From the NCBI GenBank assembly GCA_043497085.1, contig JBIEKI010000013.1: a stretch of 64,000 nucleotides of DNA. One strand, written 5' to 3'. The first letter of the stretch is position 1. Each line of letters begins with the position of its first letter. A program made the translations under genes and the position numbers. Of the stretch, positions 7,922-16,630 are shown piece by piece. This DNA comes from Thalassobacillus sp043497085 (lineage in GTDB: Bacteria; Bacillota; Bacilli; Bacillales; Halobacillaceae). The notes below the pieces were generated by a model, which was not told where the DNA came from, ran no database searches, and saw only the letters and a list, made by a program, of their open reading frames with translations.

Positions 7922-8246
7922 AATCGAATATTAAGCCCATCATTTTAGATAATTGTTGGTCCAGCTCTTCAATGGGGACAAACCTGGCTTTTCTATCCAC
8001 CTCTTTCCCATCAACAAAGATGATGACGACCGGAACAGTGAAAATCGTATACTCTCCAGCTACGGCCGGCACATCATCCGCTTCCAATTGAAATGAATCC
8101 AATTCAGGGTATTTTTTTACCACTTCTTCTACCTGGGGCAGCAGAGAATGGCATACCGAACAGTTGGCTCCGGATATATATAATAATGCTATTTTACTCT
8201 CCGCAATTTTTTCTTTGAGGGCTTCTAACTCATAGAAACGTTCCAT
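7920..8246 (-). CDS. thioredoxin-family protein (CSVC motif)
   Basis: This is a 108-residue thioredoxin-fold protein. The redox motif is NCSVC (about residues 28-32), and the cis-proline loop is TVPVVIIF. This matches small YtpP/YusE-like thioredoxins in Bacillus that act in low-molecular-weight thiol or general disulfide exchange. The partner is not deducible. A good ribosome binding site (GGAGG) precedes the ATG, and the gene is monocistronic. A second short thioredoxin-like protein with a CPDC motif is encoded at 13327-13644. Confidence 0.82.
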   Translation of the reverse strand: MERFYELEALKEKIAESKIALLYISGANCSVCHSLLPQVEEVVKKYPELDSFQLEADDVPAVAGEYTIFTVPVVIIFVDGKEVDRKARFVPIEELDQQLSKMMGLIFD

Positions 8247-8346
8247 CTTATCACTTCCTCCCTACTTTACTTATAATTTGTATCTTCCACATTAAAGCTT
8301 TTTATATGCCAGGTTTATCAAAATGAACCTGTTAAATGTTGCTTTT

Positions 8347-8893
8347 ATTCAACAATAGGGCCGAATTTTGGAGGACTCAGTTTCAAGAGAGTAGTGGTTC
8401 TTTACCAAAAAAGTGTTAAGGGTGGTTGGGAAACTACTCGCTTTCCTGCGGGGGAACTGGCAAGCCTCCTCGGTCGTTACACTTTCTGTGGGGTCTTGCC
8501 TAGCTCCTTCTCCCGCGGGAGTCTTGCAGTTTCCCAACCACCCCATCCGAAGGATGAGAGAAAAGAACCCCTGCCATAGATGACGGTGTCTTCTACAACA
8601 AATCATATGGAGCTATGATGCAGGATATAAGCGCGCTTTTATGAGTAGCTCTCTCTAAGCTTGTAGCACGGCATACCAATGTTTCCGTTTCTCTTATAAA
8701 AGCAAGGAGGTCCGGGAAATTGCGAGACTCCTATGGGAGGATAGTACATGGTGAGATCCCGCAAGGCGAAGCCTGAGGAAGCTCACCGTACGCCCATGGA
8801 AAGCGAGTGATTTCCCGGACCTCCAAATGCTCCCAACCGTAACGGAAACAGTTTCTCTCGAAACTGAGTCTTCAAGTAAAGGGAGCTTATCTG
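8347..8893. repeat. dispersed double-hairpin element, copy 1 (subfamily I)
   Basis: This occupies most of a 756-bp gene-free gap. Terminal inverted repeats: GACTCAGTTTCAAGAGA (8374-8390) and TCTCTCGAAACTGAGTC (8854-8870), 16 of 17 positions complementary. Inside are two long hairpins. Hairpin A (8420-8543) is closed by GGGTGGTTGGGAAACT / AGTTTCCCAACCACCC. Hairpin B (8706-8824) is closed by GGAGGTCCGGGAAAT / ATTTCCCGGACCTCC. A and B are themselves diverged inverted copies. No ORF with a ribosome binding site is present; long frames here are palindrome artefacts. Related copies lie at about 26.6, 35.9, 49.4 and 63.6 kb. Confidence 0.9.
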
Positions 8894-9002
8894 TAAAACT
8901 AACACTGAGATTTAACAAAGCCATCAAAATAAAAAGCGGATAGGTTGCATCCTGGTCATAGTAATGGCAGGATGTACGTGAATAGTACGAAAGGAGAAAA
9001 CC

Positions 9003-9998
9003 ATGAGACTGAGCGTATTAGATCAATCGCCTATTTTAACAAACACATCTCCAACTCAAGCTTTACAGCAAACGACGGAACTGGCTCGATTCACCGATAG
9101 GCTTGGTTATCACCGGTTTTGGGTATCCGAACATCATAGTACGAAAAGCCTGGCAGGATCCGCTCCAGAAATTCTAATTGCGCATCTTGCCGCCCATACG
9201 AAGCAAATCCGGGTGGGCACAGGAGGTATCCTCCTCCCTCATTATAGCGCGTATAAAGTCGCAGAGTCGTTTCGGGTGCTTGAAACGCTTCACCCCAACC
9301 GTATTGATTTAGGGGTCGGACGAGCACCAGGAGGCTTACCCAATGTAAACCTGGCACTGAATAATGGAAAGCATCCTTCTATTGATAGCTATCCCCAACA
9401 GGTGAAAGATCTTATGGCCTACCTTCACGGCCACGACCCTTATGAAATGAATGTTTACGCTACACCTCTGGGAGAAACAGCTCCCCCTGTCTGGATGCTC
9501 GGATCCAGTGGTACAAGTGCACGTCTTGCCTCGGATCTTGGCACTTCCTATTCTTTTGCACATTTCATTAACGGTTATGGGGGAACAAGAGCAATGAAGC
9601 GTTATGAAGAACACTTCACACCTTCCCTGCAACAGTCTCACCCAGAAGGAAATGTTTCGGTTTTTGCCATCTGCGCGGATACGGAAGATAAAGCAGAATA
9701 CCTGGCCTCCAGCCTTGATTTAGCCTTGATTAAAATAGAACAAGGCGAGAAACGGGAGCATTTCCCTACTGCTGAGGAGGCCACACGCTATCCCTATACT
9801 TTTTTTGAAAAAGAACGCATCCAGGAAAACCGCCGCCGTATGGCAGTAGGGTCTCCATCCCAAGTGAAAAAAAAGCTGGAAACCCTTGCATCCGGTTATG
9901 GCGTAAATGAAATAATCATCAACACTATCGTTCATCCATTTGAAGAACGATTACGTTCCTATGAATTATTAGCTGATGTATTCGGCCTATCTAACTAA
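9003..9998 (+). CDS. LLM-class (luciferase-like) flavin-dependent oxidoreductase
   Basis: This is a 331-residue TIM-barrel protein of the bacterial luciferase-like family, which uses reduced flavin and often oxygen to act on small organic substrates. Family hallmarks: the start RLSVLDQSPI, FWVSEHHS near residue 40, the IRVGTGGILLPHYSAYKVAE strand, and ETLHPNRIDLGVGRAPGG near 95-110. It most resembles the MsnO8/YceB-type subgroup. The ribosome binding site AAAGGAG precedes the ATG. The next gene, a VOC protein, starts 12 bp after the stop, so the two are probably co-transcribed. The substrate is unknown. Confidence 0.85.
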   Translation: MRLSVLDQSPILTNTSPTQALQQTTELARFTDRLGYHRFWVSEHHSTKSLAGSAPEILIAHLAAHTKQIRVGTGGILLPHYSAYKVAESFRVLETLHPNRIDLGVGRAPGGLPNVNLALNNGKHPSIDSYPQQVKDLMAYLHGHDPYEMNVYATPLGETAPPVWMLGSSGTSARLASDLGTSYSFAHFINGYGGTRAMKRYEEHFTPSLQQSHPEGNVSVFAICADTEDKAEYLASSLDLALIKIEQGEKREHFPTAEEATRYPYTFFEKERIQENRRRMAVGSPSQVKKKLETLASGYGVNEIIINTIVHPFEERLRSYELLADVFGLSN

Positions 9999-10010
9999 GG
10001 GGGTATATCT

Positions 10011-10730
10011 ATGCTTGCTTTTGATCATCTGGTGATTGCGACTAATCAACCGTCCCAAGAACAAATAGCCTTTGAAGAAAATTATAGAATTAAAGGTTTT
10101 CCCGGCGGTCGGCATGAAAGCTGGGGCACATTCAATCACTTGAGTCATCTTCAAAATAATTGCTATCTCGAATGGATCGGAATTGAAAATGAAAAGATAG
10201 CGAGACATTCAGATAATCCTTTAATTCAACAGCTTGCACTTGCTTTATCGAGCGGAAGACAGGGTCCGATTCAATTCGCTTTACGTACCACAGACATGAA
10301 TCACTTTATCCATACTTGGGATAAAAAAGGAATTTCTTATAAGGGACCTTTTCCCGGCAGCAGGGAGAAAACCGACGGATCCACCTTAAAATGGCGGATG
10401 CTGTTTCCAGAGGCTGCTAACCTTACTCTTCCCTTTTTAATCGAATGGGAAGGCAGTAACCGACCTGATGATCCCCATCTAATCAACACCCAGTCATTCA
10501 ACAAGATTCAGACAGGAGTTCCTGATATAGCACAAACCGTTGAATTATATCAAAAGATCTACTGTTTAGGTATACCTAAATCGTCTGCAGAGAAAAGCCT
10601 CCCTTTCTATTCCTGGGATCTGGCGAACGGAAAGTTGGTACTTTCCAAAGGCGAAGGTATCAACTTAGATTTAGAAGGTACAAACACACAGTTTCAAAAA
10701 CTGCCTTGGTTAAGAATTAAAGACAACTAA
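10011..10730 (+). CDS. glyoxalase-like (VOC superfamily) protein
   Basis: A 239-residue protein of the glyoxalase-like type. The N-terminus is FDHLVIAT, followed by a conserved GGRHESWGTFNHLSHL segment (about 33-48) and an LEWIGIE strand, which together fit this group. The second half carries a more diverged module (SFNKIQTGVPDIAQTVELYQ). Such proteins are mostly unassigned. It follows the LLM-class oxidoreductase by 12 bp with a GGGGG-type ribosome binding site and ends at a good terminator, so the two proteins plausibly act on one substrate. Confidence 0.72.
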   Translation: MLAFDHLVIATNQPSQEQIAFEENYRIKGFPGGRHESWGTFNHLSHLQNNCYLEWIGIENEKIARHSDNPLIQQLALALSSGRQGPIQFALRTTDMNHFIHTWDKKGISYKGPFPGSREKTDGSTLKWRMLFPEAANLTLPFLIEWEGSNRPDDPHLINTQSFNKIQTGVPDIAQTVELYQKIYCLGIPKSSAEKSLPFYSWDLANGKLVLSKGEGINLDLEGTNTQFQKLPWLRIKDN

Positions 10731-10764
10731 AAATCCTCCCACCTGTTTTTTGGTGGGAGGATTT
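10731..10764. terminator. bidirectional terminator
   Basis: AAATCCTCCCACC / GGTGGGAGGATTT around a T-rich loop, between convergent genes. Confidence 0.85.
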
Positions 10765-10768
10765 AATA

Positions 10769-11023
10769 TTACCGATAAAAATTCCGACCGACTGGACGCT
10801 CCAACGCTAATATGTCTTCCTCCAAATTCATTACTTTTTCTTCTACTAATCCTTTTGCATCACGAATGCCCTGATTATACATAAACGGACCAAGCTCTTT
10901 CATAAAGAAGTCCAGCAACTGTTCAGCGGCGATGCTGCCCAGCTGCTCTCCTCTTTCCAGTTCAAAATACTCCTGAATGGAAGCTACTACCTGTTCACGA
11001 TCTTCTTTTTTCATTTTATTCAT
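10769..11023 (-). CDS. DUF2164 family small protein
   Basis: An 84-residue, charged, mostly helical protein. The pattern of an N-terminal REQVVASIQEYF helix, LLDFFMKELGPFMYNQGIRDA in the middle and a C-terminal DILALERP motif fits DUF2164, whose function is unknown. It starts 11 bp after the stop of the upstream small membrane protein, so they share a transcript. No catalytic or metal-binding residues stand out. Confidence 0.75.
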   Translation of the reverse strand: MNKMKKEDREQVVASIQEYFELERGEQLGSIAAEQLLDFFMKELGPFMYNQGIRDAKGLVEEKVMNLEEDILALERPVGRNFYR

Positions 11024-11034
11024 ATATTCAACTC

Positions 11035-11238
11035 CTAACTATAATATCCCAGCCAATTCAATCCACTTATCAAAAGCAAGGAAACACCTGCCCCTACTCC
11101 CAGTGCTACAAAAAATAACCGCCAGCTTTTCATTTGCCACCTCACCATAATGGCTACGATCAGCGTGAAAATAAAACCGAAAAATAGCCCGGCAGCAGGT
11201 GTAGTCGGCGTTATCCAATCATACCATTGAATTCCCAT
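11035..11238 (-). CDS. small two-helix membrane protein
   Basis: A 67-residue protein with two hydrophobic helices (about 14-33 and 41-62) separated by a short basic loop (RWQMKSWR). A ribosome binding site (AAGGGGG-type) precedes the ATG. It is first in a two-gene operon with the DUF2164 gene. I do not recognise a family. Confidence 0.55.
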   Translation of the reverse strand: MGIQWYDWITPTTPAAGLFFGFIFTLIVAIMVRWQMKSWRLFFVALGVGAGVSLLLISGLNWLGYYS

Positions 11239-11400
11239 CCACCAATCCCCCTTTCCTTATATGTTATTTATTTGACTCCCTCCCCTTTATTCCTTCTTAA
11301 ACTTCAGTAATTCTTTTGAAGAGACCCCTCGTGATAATGGGGTTGTATTCAAACATGAATCTACCTATCCAAGCATATGCTAGATAGGAGGTGTTGCCGT

Positions 11401-12057
11401 ATGTATCATTACCCCATGCAGCGGAATACAACTGAAAAACCATGGACAATGAAGGTCACTGGCACAGGGATGGTGGCCGCCGCTCCTGACCAGGCGGTAA
11501 TCATAACTGGAGTGGAAACAGAGAATATGAGTTTACAAGAAGCTCAATCTGCAAACAGTGCATCCATCCAGAGGATTATGGAGGCCTTGATCAGGGCAGG
11601 GATACCAGAGTCCCAAATTCAAACCAGTGAATTCCGCATCAATCCAGTCTACGACTTTAAAGAAGGTGAGCAAGTATTCCGAGGCTACAAAGTCACCAAC
11701 CTATTGAAAATCACCCTTTATGATATGACTGTGATTGGCTCGATCATTGACACTGCTACAGCTAATGGGGCTAATATTGTCCGTGGAGTGGAGTTTTCAC
11801 TTCAGCATACGGATGTGATATACAACCAGGCTTTGACAGAAGCACTGCGACAAGCAGAACAAAAAGCACAGACAATTGCCCGCTCCCTTCATGCTACCTT
11901 GAACGCTCTCCCACACTCTGTCATTGAGAGCCCTGACAGCAGTCAGCCCTCTCCTTTCTTTAAAGCGACTGCGCTGCAAGCCGCTCCTACCCCTATTGAA
12001 CCCGGTCAGCTAGTGATTAAAGCAGACGTTCTTGTCTCCTATCATTATTATCTATAG
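11401..12057 (+). CDS. SIMPL domain (DUF541) protein
   Basis: A 218-residue protein of the SIMPL/DUF541 family. The ATG at 11401 is preferred because TAGGAGG lies 9 bases upstream; a longer frame from 11377 would place that site inside the coding region. The family pattern is clear: MKVTGTGMVAAAPDQAVI with a beta strand, SIQRIMEALIRAGIPESQIQTSEF, then RGYKVTNLLKITLYD. Members are usually exported or envelope-associated, but no signal peptide is visible here, so it may be cytoplasmic. The function of the family is unclear; some are linked to envelope stress. Confidence 0.75.
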   Translation: MYHYPMQRNTTEKPWTMKVTGTGMVAAAPDQAVIITGVETENMSLQEAQSANSASIQRIMEALIRAGIPESQIQTSEFRINPVYDFKEGEQVFRGYKVTNLLKITLYDMTVIGSIIDTATANGANIVRGVEFSLQHTDVIYNQALTEALRQAEQKAQTIARSLHATLNALPHSVIESPDSSQPSPFFKATALQAAPTPIEPGQLVIKADVLVSYHYYL

Positions 12058-12140
12058 TGAATCTGAGTCAAAAGAGTTTAGAAAAAGTCTTTGCTCTATG
12101 AAAGATAAGGAAATGGCGGACAGTATACCAGAAATTAAGT

Positions 12141-12172
12141 GAGAGGCTGTATTTAAAACAGCCTCTCTTTAA
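12141..12172. terminator. bidirectional terminator
   Basis: GAGAGGCTGT / ACAGCCTCTC followed by TTT, between the SIMPL gene and the convergent flavoprotein gene. Confidence 0.8.
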
Positions 12173-13245
12173 TCGTTAAGGAAATAATTCATGTAACTTT
12201 GATCAAGCTTGCTTCTTACTTTCCATGCTTGTTTGTTATGGACACTGACAGCCCCATATATGAGCAGACCTTCCTGATCACCTGTAGAAAGTATAGAGTA
12301 AGCGCGTTTTTGTGGCTGGATCTCTTCTAAAGGTGAGTCATCCAAAGAACTGCAAATATTTTTCCATAATAACTCACCTTGTCTGACGGCATGGCCTTCA
12401 CTGTCTGAATGTTTAAACTTACTTCCTATAGCTGTTCCATCCCCAACAGCAAATATATATGGATGGTCTTCCACTTGAAGTGTAGGCAGATTTTCTACAA
12501 ACCCCTTTTCATTTGTAGGGAGACCCGAACGTTCATAGAGAGGACTGGGTGCCGGCCTGCCTTGCCATAATAAATCCGTATACCTGATTTTGTTATTTTT
12601 CTCTGTCAGAAGATGGTCATCATGAATCGCCTGGACACTTTCATTTTCCCAAACCTGTACGTCATTTTTTTTCAGGATACGGAGAATCTTTTGATGTGTC
12701 CACTGGGACTCGCCTTCACACAAGCGGTTCTCACTGAGTAAACGCACATGTCCTTTGTTAGATAATCGTCGTTTATAAGCCTGGATTGCAAGTGCTAACT
12801 CGACTCCTAACGCATCCCCACTCACGATTAACGGGTAGTGACTTTCTCGCAGCGTATTGATTTGTTCTATAATATTTCCTTTCATTGAAGCGATTTCACC
12901 TGAAAATTGTTGTGTGCTTTTAGCCCCTATATCCAGACTTAGCATATCAAATGGGTAAACGGCGCCATCTTTACAAACAAGCTTGCGGCTGTTGGTGTTG
13001 ATATAAGCTGCCTCCCTCTGAATAAAGGGAACATTTGCTTTGGAACAAAGCTTCCGCAGATCAATTTGTACCTGATTTTTTGTATAAGCACCTTCTGCAT
13101 AACCAGCAAGCATAGGAGAGTAAACTTGATAGGAAGAACGCGAGATCAAAAGTAACTCCACTTGATCGGCACGCTCTTCAATCATCGTGCGAATGACATG
13201 CAAGTGTGCATGCCCACCGCCAACTAATATTACCTTTGTGGTCAC
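12169..13245 (-). CDS. FAD-dependent NADH dehydrogenase-like oxidoreductase
   Basis: This is a 358-residue flavoprotein of the pyridine-nucleotide-disulfide/NDH-2 superfamily. The N-terminal dinucleotide motif is VILVGGGHAHLHVI, a glycine-histidine signature shared with the SelD-associated and NDH-2-like subgroup. FAD-binding segments appear at YPFDMLSLDIGA and near HPYIFAVGDGTAI (about 265-278). The NAD(P)-binding middle region is eroded: IVSGDALGVELALAI lacks the full GxGxxG. It probably transfers electrons to a quinone or small acceptor. It is monocistronic, with a weak ribosome binding site (GGAAGGA) upstream. Confidence 0.75.
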   Translation of the reverse strand: MTTKVILVGGGHAHLHVIRTMIEERADQVELLLISRSSYQVYSPMLAGYAEGAYTKNQVQIDLRKLCSKANVPFIQREAAYINTNSRKLVCKDGAVYPFDMLSLDIGAKSTQQFSGEIASMKGNIIEQINTLRESHYPLIVSGDALGVELALAIQAYKRRLSNKGHVRLLSENRLCEGESQWTHQKILRILKKNDVQVWENESVQAIHDDHLLTEKNNKIRYTDLLWQGRPAPSPLYERSGLPTNEKGFVENLPTLQVEDHPYIFAVGDGTAIGSKFKHSDSEGHAVRQGELLWKNICSSLDDSPLEEIQPQKRAYSILSTGDQEGLLIYGAVSVHNKQAWKVRSKLDQSYMNYFLND

Positions 13246-13282
13246 AGTGATCCTTCCTCCTCTCTATTACCTGCCAATGTAT

Positions 13283-13314
13283 AAAAAGAGCCGTCTCAAT
13301 AGGCATATTGAGAC
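13283..13314 (-). terminator. intrinsic terminator of the CPDC thioredoxin-like gene
   Basis: GTCTCAATA / TATTGAGAC with a minus-strand U-tract (AAAAAGAG on plus). Confidence 0.8.
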
Positions 13315-13326
13315 CGCCCCTAGAAA

Positions 13327-13644
13327 TCATAGATTTGCATGTAAAAATGCTTGTACTTCTTCCGGTGTTTTTGCATCCACACTATGTAAATGCGCTTGCT
13401 TTTTACCGTTTTGGAATAATAAAATGCTAGGGATACCCATCACATCATAGCGGCTTGCGATATTAGGCAGCTCATCACGGTTCACCTTGTACCATTCATA
13501 CTGTTGATATTCCTCGATGATATCTCCAATAAACATATCCATCACGATGCAATCCGGACACCCGGCTCCCTCAAACTTGGTGATAACTGGTTCATTTTTT
13601 TCAATAATCTCGTCGAAAACTTCTTCTGCCTTGATCGCTTCCAT
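13327..13644 (-). CDS. thioredoxin-family protein (CPDC motif)
   Basis: A 105-residue thioredoxin fold. The redox motif is GCPDC (about 28-32) and the cis-proline loop is MGIPSILLF. CPDC is unusual beside the classical CGPC and is seen in small Bacillus thioredoxin-like proteins. It has its own terminator downstream, and its start lies 28 bp after the stop of the DUF368 gene, so the two may be co-transcribed. The redox partner is unknown. Confidence 0.8.
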   Translation of the reverse strand: MEAIKAEEVFDEIIEKNEPVITKFEGAGCPDCIVMDMFIGDIIEEYQQYEWYKVNRDELPNIASRYDVMGIPSILLFQNGKKQAHLHSVDAKTPEEVQAFLHANL

Positions 13645-13672
13645 GTCTTTGCCTCCTCTATAGCATCCAGTG

Positions 13673-14491
13673 CTAGTTGTATTCTACTCTTCCAAGCAGA
13701 TAAGCAGCCAGCAATCCACCAATAAAAGCAACCACACTGACGGCCATCATCACTCCACTTTCCGGAACACCAGGAAATACTACGGCCACGGAACCAATGA
13801 CTAAACCGATGATCACAGCGAAGGTGCCTTCGGTATAATTATCAAGAAAAAATTTGACTATCTTACTCATGATCACGACACCGAGCACCAGCCCGAGACC
13901 TACAACACCAATAACATCCAATTGAAAGTTAGATATGCCGTTAATGATCGTAGAATAAACACCGATAATATATAAAATCATCGATCCACTGATGCCAGGC
14001 AGTACCATTGCACTGCTGGCAATCCAACCAGAGAAGAATAACAGTACATAATTTTCTATAGTAAGGTTTTGCATCGGTTCTGTCTCACTTGCCTGGAAAA
14101 ATGCCAGTGAAGCTACAAACGCCGCTCCAATTAGTAATAGTACATAATGCTTTCCTTTAAAGGTATGTTTCATATCAGCCTTATGGTATAAATACGGAAG
14201 CACTCCAATGATCAGCCCCATAAAGAAATATTGCGTCGGTCCTGGATAATGCTCAAACAGCCATTCTATCAACCTGCTCAGTACAATAAATGCTGTTCCT
14301 ACTCCAATCAATAATGGAATCAAAAAACCAAGCTGTTGCTTCCACCTTTTACTGAATACCCCATTAATCGCATCGATCCAGCGATCATAAATCCCTAAAA
14401 CAACTGCAATTGTCCCGCCACTGACTCCTGGCACTACATCACTTGCACCCATTAGAATCCCGCGGTAAATATTTTTCCATTCAAACCTCAT
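13673..14491 (-). CDS. DUF368 membrane protein, PopT-type undecaprenyl phosphate translocase
   Basis: A 272-residue polytopic membrane protein with about eight to nine hydrophobic segments. The family signature is the pair of re-entrant-like Gly/Ser/Pro motifs: SDVVPGVSGGTIAVVLGIYD near the N-terminus and ASSAMVLPGISGSMILYIIG near 158-177. DUF368 members (PopT) have been shown to return undecaprenyl phosphate across the membrane for reuse in peptidoglycan and teichoic-acid synthesis, often as an alternative to UptA. The repeated motif supports a pseudo-symmetric carrier. Assignment of this particular protein is by family. Confidence 0.82.
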   Translation of the reverse strand: MRFEWKNIYRGILMGASDVVPGVSGGTIAVVLGIYDRWIDAINGVFSKRWKQQLGFLIPLLIGVGTAFIVLSRLIEWLFEHYPGPTQYFFMGLIIGVLPYLYHKADMKHTFKGKHYVLLLIGAAFVASLAFFQASETEPMQNLTIENYVLLFFSGWIASSAMVLPGISGSMILYIIGVYSTIINGISNFQLDVIGVVGLGLVLGVVIMSKIVKFFLDNYTEGTFAVIIGLVIGSVAVVFPGVPESGVMMAVSVVAFIGGLLAAYLLGRVEYN

Positions 14492-14634
14492 GGTCCATGT
14501 TCCCCTTTTCTATGCACGATACATGCAATCATGTCTTCTATTCTACCAAAAAATTGCAATGAAGGAATACATTTTTCTTTCTAACATACTGTTCGGGTAA
14601 GCTTACAAATCTATGTACGCTTCTTTACAGAAGA

Positions 14635-14653
14635 AGCCCTTTTATCAAGGGCG
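14635..14653 (-). terminator. terminator overlapping the DUF2254 stop codon
   Basis: GCCCTT / AAGGGC with a TTCTTCT tract on the minus strand; the TGA stop lies inside the stem-loop. Confidence 0.6.
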
Positions 14654-15976
14654 TTCTGATTCCATATACTGATCACATGCAATAGCCAGTTTATCTACTA
14701 ACTGCTTATAATAATAGTAATCAAGCTCAGCCATAGCTTCTTCATCTATAGCCGACCTCATGTATTCAGCAAACTTCCAAACTTCTTTTTTTACAGGTTT
14801 TTTATTAACAACCGCTACCCTATATAATGCATCGAGTACAGCATTCATGACGGAAATATCATGCTTTCCGTAGATTCTTATTTGATAAAAGCTTTTATAC
14901 AGATAATCGCTGTAATGGGCAGGCTCCATAATCAATCGAAGATGCTCATCGTCATCGGCGTAATAGCGTATTTCTTTATATTGATCGCCAAGCTCCGCCA
15001 AAATCGATCCAATTCTATTGATACAATTTACTGCGGTATGGGGGTCGTTGATTCCCGGTGAAATAGCCTTAACAGCAATTTCAACTAATTTCTGAATAGA
15101 AAATTCAATGTCCTGCAGGTCTGTTCGTTCATTTCCGATCAAAAGGAATTCGTTACATTGGCTGGTATCACAATCAACCTCTTCCTTTTGGCCCCAATAA
15201 GTAAATAATGGCATACCTTTTTGGACGTAATCACCAATAAAGAAATGGGCTTCTAACATGAGATAATTCTCTTGTGCCCAATGTACCAGTTCTTTTATTT
15301 GCACATGTTGCACATAACCCGACCTGGAGGCAAATATATACTGTCCTTTGCCTCCCTTTAACTGGGAGATATCAGTTTCATTCCATTCGCTGGCGTCCAA
15401 GTGACTTTTCTTAGAAAATGTTTTGTCAATGATGGCTGATGTGCTTTTTCTTATTTCTCCAATCAAATTATTCACTTGGACGAACCTTGCCGAATGATGA
15501 ATGAACAAAATAAAAAAAGCTAAACAAACGATGGATACTACTACCGTAAAAAACGGACTTGCCAGCGCTTGTTTTTTATCTTCTGTAAGCAGAATCAAAT
15601 TCAGCAAAGTGAAAATGAAGCCAAAGGAATATACACCAAGCACATGCTGCGTCACTCTGCTCTGCATAAAATTCTGAAGCGTCCGGGGTGAGAATTGGGT
15701 AGTATAAGTAGTCAGGACAACCATTATGGTTGAAAAACTGATCGTGGTCATTGTCAAAATCGCTGTAATCAAAGCGCTATAAAGCGATTTGGCAATGTCC
15801 TGGTTGGTCAAAAAGAGATTAGGAATCGCTTTTGATATCATTGGCAGCAGTGCTTGATCGGCAAATGTGACTACTGCTACTGCAAATAATGATATTATCC
15901 CGTAAATAGTCGGTAGAAACCAAAAACTGTCTCTAATATTCACTTTTGCTTTTTTAGAATTAGAAGTTGTATTCAA
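14645..15976 (-). CDS. DUF2254 family membrane protein (paralogue 1)
   Basis: A 443-residue protein with four N-terminal transmembrane helices (about 17-40, 62-87, 110-130 and 142-165) and a cytoplasmic C-terminal region. The family core is recognisable: TMTTISFSTIMVVLTTYTTQ, SPRTLQNFMQSRVTQHVLG, and ISPGINDPHTAVNCINRIG near 297-315. DUF2254 has no known function. A second copy is encoded at 38651-40036, about 22 kb away, with the same architecture. Both have sigma-B-like promoters, so this may be a general stress membrane protein. Confidence 0.82.
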   Translation of the reverse strand: MNTTSNSKKAKVNIRDSFWFLPTIYGIISLFAVAVVTFADQALLPMISKAIPNLFLTNQDIAKSLYSALITAILTMTTISFSTIMVVLTTYTTQFSPRTLQNFMQSRVTQHVLGVYSFGFIFTLLNLILLTEDKKQALASPFFTVVVSIVCLAFFILFIHHSARFVQVNNLIGEIRKSTSAIIDKTFSKKSHLDASEWNETDISQLKGGKGQYIFASRSGYVQHVQIKELVHWAQENYLMLEAHFFIGDYVQKGMPLFTYWGQKEEVDCDTSQCNEFLLIGNERTDLQDIEFSIQKLVEIAVKAISPGINDPHTAVNCINRIGSILAELGDQYKEIRYYADDDEHLRLIMEPAHYSDYLYKSFYQIRIYGKHDISVMNAVLDALYRVAVVNKKPVKKEVWKFAEYMRSAIDEEAMAELDYYYYKQLVDKLAIACDQYMESERP

Positions 15977-16018
15977 CCTATGTCAGCTCGATTCTATAAG
16001 ATGTATTACAAGCACTCT

Positions 16019-16044
16019 ATTGCCTTTCCTTACTCAAGTTAAAC
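16019..16044 (-). promoter_or_regulatory. sigma-B-like promoter of DUF2254 paralogue 1
   Basis: On the minus strand GTTTAA (16044-16039), a 14-base spacer, then GGCAAT (16024-16019). The Bacillus sigma-B consensus is GTTTAA, 12-15 bases, GGGTAT or GGGAAT. It lies 43 bp before the ATG. Confidence 0.6.
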
Positions 16045-16063
16045 TGGGGAAAAATGACACTAG

Positions 16064-16630
16064 TCAGAGCAGGAGTTTCTCCAGCCATGGATGATTAGGG
16101 TGACATTGGATCAACCCCTGCTTCAACCATTCCTTCTGCCGTTCATTCAACCTTGGAAAAATGTTCTCGAAATCCTGATCATCCTTTTGCTTGGTTTCTT
16201 TTGCTTTATACAGTAAAACAATTTCTGGGTTCAAATAGGGAAAGCCTTGTTCTGAGTGAAGGTGCATATGAGAAATGGGAAAAGTGATTTCAGGGTCCCT
16301 CCGGAAGACCCAGCGGTCACCATCTCTTTCATTCAATAAGATTTCCAGTTCCTGTACATCCATTTTTGCATGGATTTCATGTACCGGCATTTCCAATTGC
16401 TCTAACTGGTTCCATTCTCTCAATTGATGATTCTCTATTACATGGACCTCCCATCCTGACATCGTTTCCTTCAGGAGAGATTGGTCATCACGAAAAATTG
16501 CCACCTCAATATCCTGATGCTGACGTGTCTCTTCACCAATATGCAAATCGATTGCCCAACCACCAGCAATGAACCATTTTCCTTCAAAAGCAGCCATCCA
16601 TTGTGCGGCTTCCTGACACCTCTCAAACAT
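16064..16630 (-). CDS. nucleotidyltransferase-like protein of the aminoglycoside adenylyltransferase type
   Basis: A 188-residue protein with the nucleotidyltransferase core KWFIAGGWAIDLHIG (about 18-32) followed by RQHQDIEVAIF (about 36-46). This is the Gly-Gly plus metal-binding Asp/Glu pattern of ANT(2'')/Lnu-type enzymes, which adenylylate antibiotic hydroxyls. A family match does not prove resistance; many chromosomal relatives have unknown substrates. Its ATG overlaps the end of the phosphotransferase gene (ATGTTTGA), so translation is probably coupled. Confidence 0.72.
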   Translation of the reverse strand: MFERCQEAAQWMAAFEGKWFIAGGWAIDLHIGEETRQHQDIEVAIFRDDQSLLKETMSGWEVHVIENHQLREWNQLEQLEMPVHEIHAKMDVQELEILLNERDGDRWVFRRDPEITFPISHMHLHSEQGFPYLNPEIVLLYKAKETKQKDDQDFENIFPRLNERQKEWLKQGLIQCHPNHPWLEKLLL

